Assembly: GCA_030840415.1 (NCBI GenBank)
Contig: JAVEEO010000152.1
Span: 1-22,967 of the forward strand
Direction of reading: 5' to 3'
DNA: 22,967 nt
Source: Pseudonocardiales bacterium
GTDB lineage: Bacteria > Actinomycetota > Actinomycetes > Mycobacteriales > Jatrophihabitantaceae
Positions 21,700 to 22,967 of this stretch are shown here, piece after piece. How positions within the stretch are numbered: the stretch's first letter is position 1; every line of letters starts with the position of its first letter. Below the pieces are notes generated by a model. It was not told where the DNA came from. It made no database searches and worked only from the letters and a program-made list of their open reading frames with translations. The position numbers and the translations under genes were made by a program.

Positions 21700-22704
21700 T
21701 CAGGCCGAGCCGAGCAGCACGGCCGCCTCGTGCGCCCAGTAGGTGAGCGTCATCGAGGCCCCGGCCCGCCGGATCGACAACAGCGTCTCCAGCAGCACCC
21801 GCTCGCGGTCGATCCAGCCGCGCTCGGCGGCGGCCTCGACCATCGCGTACTCGCCGGACACCTGGTAGGCCGCGACCGGCACCGGGCAATCGGCGGCCAC
21901 CGCGGTGAGGATGTCGAGATAGGGCAGCGCCGGCTTGACCATCACGATGTCGGCGCCCTCGGCGACGTCCAGGGCCACCTCGGCCAGCGCCTCCGCGACG
22001 CCCCGGGCCGGATCCTGCTGGTAGGTCAGCCGGTCACCGATCAGCGAGGAGTCCACCGCCTCCCGGAACGGCCCGTAGAAGCTGGAGGCGTACTTGGGCA
22101 CGTAGGCGAGCACGCCGACGTCGTACCGGTTCGCCTCGTCCAGCGCCCGGCGCACCACGCCGACCTGGCCGTCCATCATGCCGCTGGTGCCGACCAGGTC
22201 CGCCCCGGCCTCGGCCAGCGCCAGGGCCATCGAGGCGTAGCGCTGCAGGGTCGCGTCGTTGTCGACCGAACCGTCCAGGGACAGCACGCCGCAGTGGCCG
22301 TGGTCGGTGAACTCGTCCAGGCAGAGGTCGCCCATCAGGACGGTGGCGTCCCCCAGCTCGAACTTCAGCCGGGCCAGGCCGGCGTTGAGGATGCCGTTCG
22401 GGTCGTCGGCGCCCGACCCGGTCGCGTCCTTGACCAACGGGACGCCGTACAGCATCAGGCCACCGACGCCCGCCTGCACCGCGGCGATCGCGGCCTTGGC
22501 GAGGGAGTCCATGCTGTGCTGCACCACGCCCGGCATCGAACCGATCGGTCGTGGCTCGGCGGCACCCTCGGCGAGGAACATCGGCAGCACCAGGTCCTGG
22601 GGCCGGACGGCCACCGCGGCGGTGAGGCGGCGCAGCGCGGCGGTGCGTCGCAGCCGGCGGGGCCGGGACACCGGGAAGGCGGGGAGCCCGGGAAGATCGT
22701 TCAC
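21700..22704 (-). CDS. hemB: Delta-aminolevulinic acid dehydratase (porphobilinogen synthase)
   Basis: HemB condenses two 5-aminolevulinate molecules to porphobilinogen, the step after HemL. The 334-residue protein has the N-terminal RPRRLRRTAALRRL, the metal-binding segment DLCLDEFTDHGHCGVL, SSFYGPFREA, and MVKPALPYLDI with the Schiff-base lysine. The metal site has Cys-x-Asp...Cys rather than the three cysteines of the zinc type or the all-Asp magnesium type. GTG at 22704 has TAGTGT six nt upstream and no Shine-Dalgarno. The GNAT gene follows 11 nt after its stop; the acyl-CoA ligase gene diverges from it. Confidence 0.95.
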   Translation of the reverse strand: MNDLPGLPAFPVSRPRRLRRTAALRRLTAAVAVRPQDLVLPMFLAEGAAEPRPIGSMPGVVQHSMDSLAKAAIAAVQAGVGGLMLYGVPLVKDATGSGADDPNGILNAGLARLKFELGDATVLMGDLCLDEFTDHGHCGVLSLDGSVDNDATLQRYASMALALAEAGADLVGTSGMMDGQVGVVRRALDEANRYDVGVLAYVPKYASSFYGPFREAVDSSLIGDRLTYQQDPARGVAEALAEVALDVAEGADIVMVKPALPYLDILTAVAADCPVPVAAYQVSGEYAMVEAAAERGWIDRERVLLETLLSIRRAGASMTLTYWAHEAAVLLGSA

Positions 22705-22710
22705 GCTTCC

Positions 22711-22716
22711 ACACTA
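22711..22716 (-). promoter_or_regulatory. -10 element TAGTGT of hemB
   Basis: On the minus strand TAGTGT ends 6 nt before the hemB GTG at 22704, consistent with a leaderless transcript. Confidence 0.45.
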
Positions 22717-22780
22717 GCTCGGGCCGGCGAACGACCGGAGGCCTTATCCGCCAGAAATCCCACCTAAATTTTATTTCGGA

Positions 22781-22828
22781 CAACTCGCCGGGCGATTGCG
22801 GCTGGCGCCGGTCCGGCGCGGCGAGTTG
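22781..22828. promoter_or_regulatory. 10-bp inverted repeat in the hemB/acyl-CoA ligase divergent region
   Basis: CAACTCGCCG at 22781-22790 and CGGCGAGTTG at 22819-22828 are exact reverse complements 28 bp apart. An AT-rich stretch (about 22764-22776) lies just to the left. The right arm ends 9 bp before the ligase ATG. A repressor site or a transcript hairpin are both possible. Confidence 0.4.
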
Positions 22829-22837
22829 AATCCGGTC

Positions 22838-22967
22838 ATGACCGACACGACCGCAGCGCCTATGACCACAGTGTCGCCGCCGGCCCCGCTCTCCTACTCC
22901 AGCGGCACCTCGGCGGTGGCGCTGCTCGGCGAAACCATCGGCGCCAACCTGGCCAGGGTCGCCGCGC
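22838..22967 (+). CDS. AMP-binding acyl-CoA ligase, N-terminal fragment (cut by window edge)
   Basis: Forty-three codons from ATG 22838 run off the right edge without a stop. The peptide contains LSYSSGTSAVALLGETIGAN followed by LARVAA, which resembles the start of FadD-type acyl-CoA synthetases (typically S-Y-x-x-G-T-S-x-x-x-L-L-G-x-T-I-G-x-N-L). These activate fatty acids with ATP to acyl-adenylates and then CoA thioesters. The catalytic motifs would lie outside the window, so the call rests on this short N-terminal similarity. No clear Shine-Dalgarno or TANNNT precedes the ATG; a later Met (codon 9) is another possible start. It diverges from hemB. Confidence 0.7.
   Translation, partial: MTDTTAAPMTTVSPPAPLSYSSGTSAVALLGETIGANLARVAA

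Noticed and set aside
21689..21889. An N-terminal extension of the GNAT protein into hemB
   Set aside because: The 67 extra codons lie in another frame of the conserved hemB coding end and are Arg/Gly-rich without motif; GTG at 21688 just after the hemB stop is more likely.
1..22967. tRNA, rRNA, riboswitch or T-tract terminators
   Set aside because: I found no cloverleaf, rRNA or recognisable riboswitch sequence by eye, and none of the hairpins has a following T-run; a covariance-model search would be needed to exclude small RNAs.

Overview
The window is very GC-rich, densely packed chromosomal DNA with the third-position G/C bias of an actinobacterium. Gene content fits a free-living, respiring member of the Frankia/Nakamurella/Geodermatophilus-like part of the phylum. 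It carries the futalosine route to menaquinone (mqnE with ubiA-, ubiX- and ubiD-type genes), a CcsA/ResB cytochrome c system, and a hemL-phosphatase-thioredoxin-ccdA-resB-ccsA order that, as I recall it, also occurs in Mycobacterium tuberculosis. Assignment below phylum is inference. I see no rRNA, tRNA, CRISPR array, insertion sequence or prophage.

Layout. 1-3.1 kb: an inositol-monophosphatase-like enzyme (+) converges on mqnE-DUF4229 (-); a Phd/VapB-VapC toxin-antitoxin pair (+) diverges from mqnE. 3.1-8.3 kb (all -): a TesB-like thioesterase, a PrxQ/Bcp peroxiredoxin, then ubiD, mqnP(ubiA)-ubiX-Lrp/AsnC regulator. 8.4-10.7 kb: an ArsR-type repressor with a co-transcribed MFS exporter (-), divergent from a small PLDc_N membrane protein (+). 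10.8-16.97 kb (all -): hemL, a histidine phosphatase, a TlpA/ResA lipoprotein, ccdA, resB and ccsB. 17.0-20.8 kb (-): murB, then a polar amino-acid ABC transporter (ATPase, permease, lipoprotein). 20.8-22.97 kb: hemB (-) with a membrane-anchored GNAT protein behind it, and, divergent at the right edge, the first 43 codons of an AMP-binding acyl-CoA ligase.

How it works together. Much of the window builds the respiratory chain: menaquinone (MqnE, MqnP, UbiX/UbiD types), heme (HemL, HemB) and attachment of heme to c-type cytochromes (TlpA, CcdA, ResB, CcsB). Genes within units are tightly coupled, with repeated 4-base stop/start overlaps (ATGA, GTGA).

The most notable non-standard signals are: (1) seven start codons preceded by TANNNT at 6-8 nt with no Shine-Dalgarno, suggesting leaderless mRNAs; (2) two overlapping palindromes across the promoter of the ArsR-type gene; (3) an imperfect duplicated repeat at the mqnP/ubiX junction that would be translated if ubiX uses its coupled start; (4) a VapC-like toxin in which the conserved PIN-domain glutamate is glycine; (5) several short in-frame tandem repeats in linkers (CcdA, CcsB, MurB, GNAT protein) plus a 17-bp intergenic tandem repeat; and (6) a murB with codon use unlike its neighbours. 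I did not find a clearly new multi-gene system.
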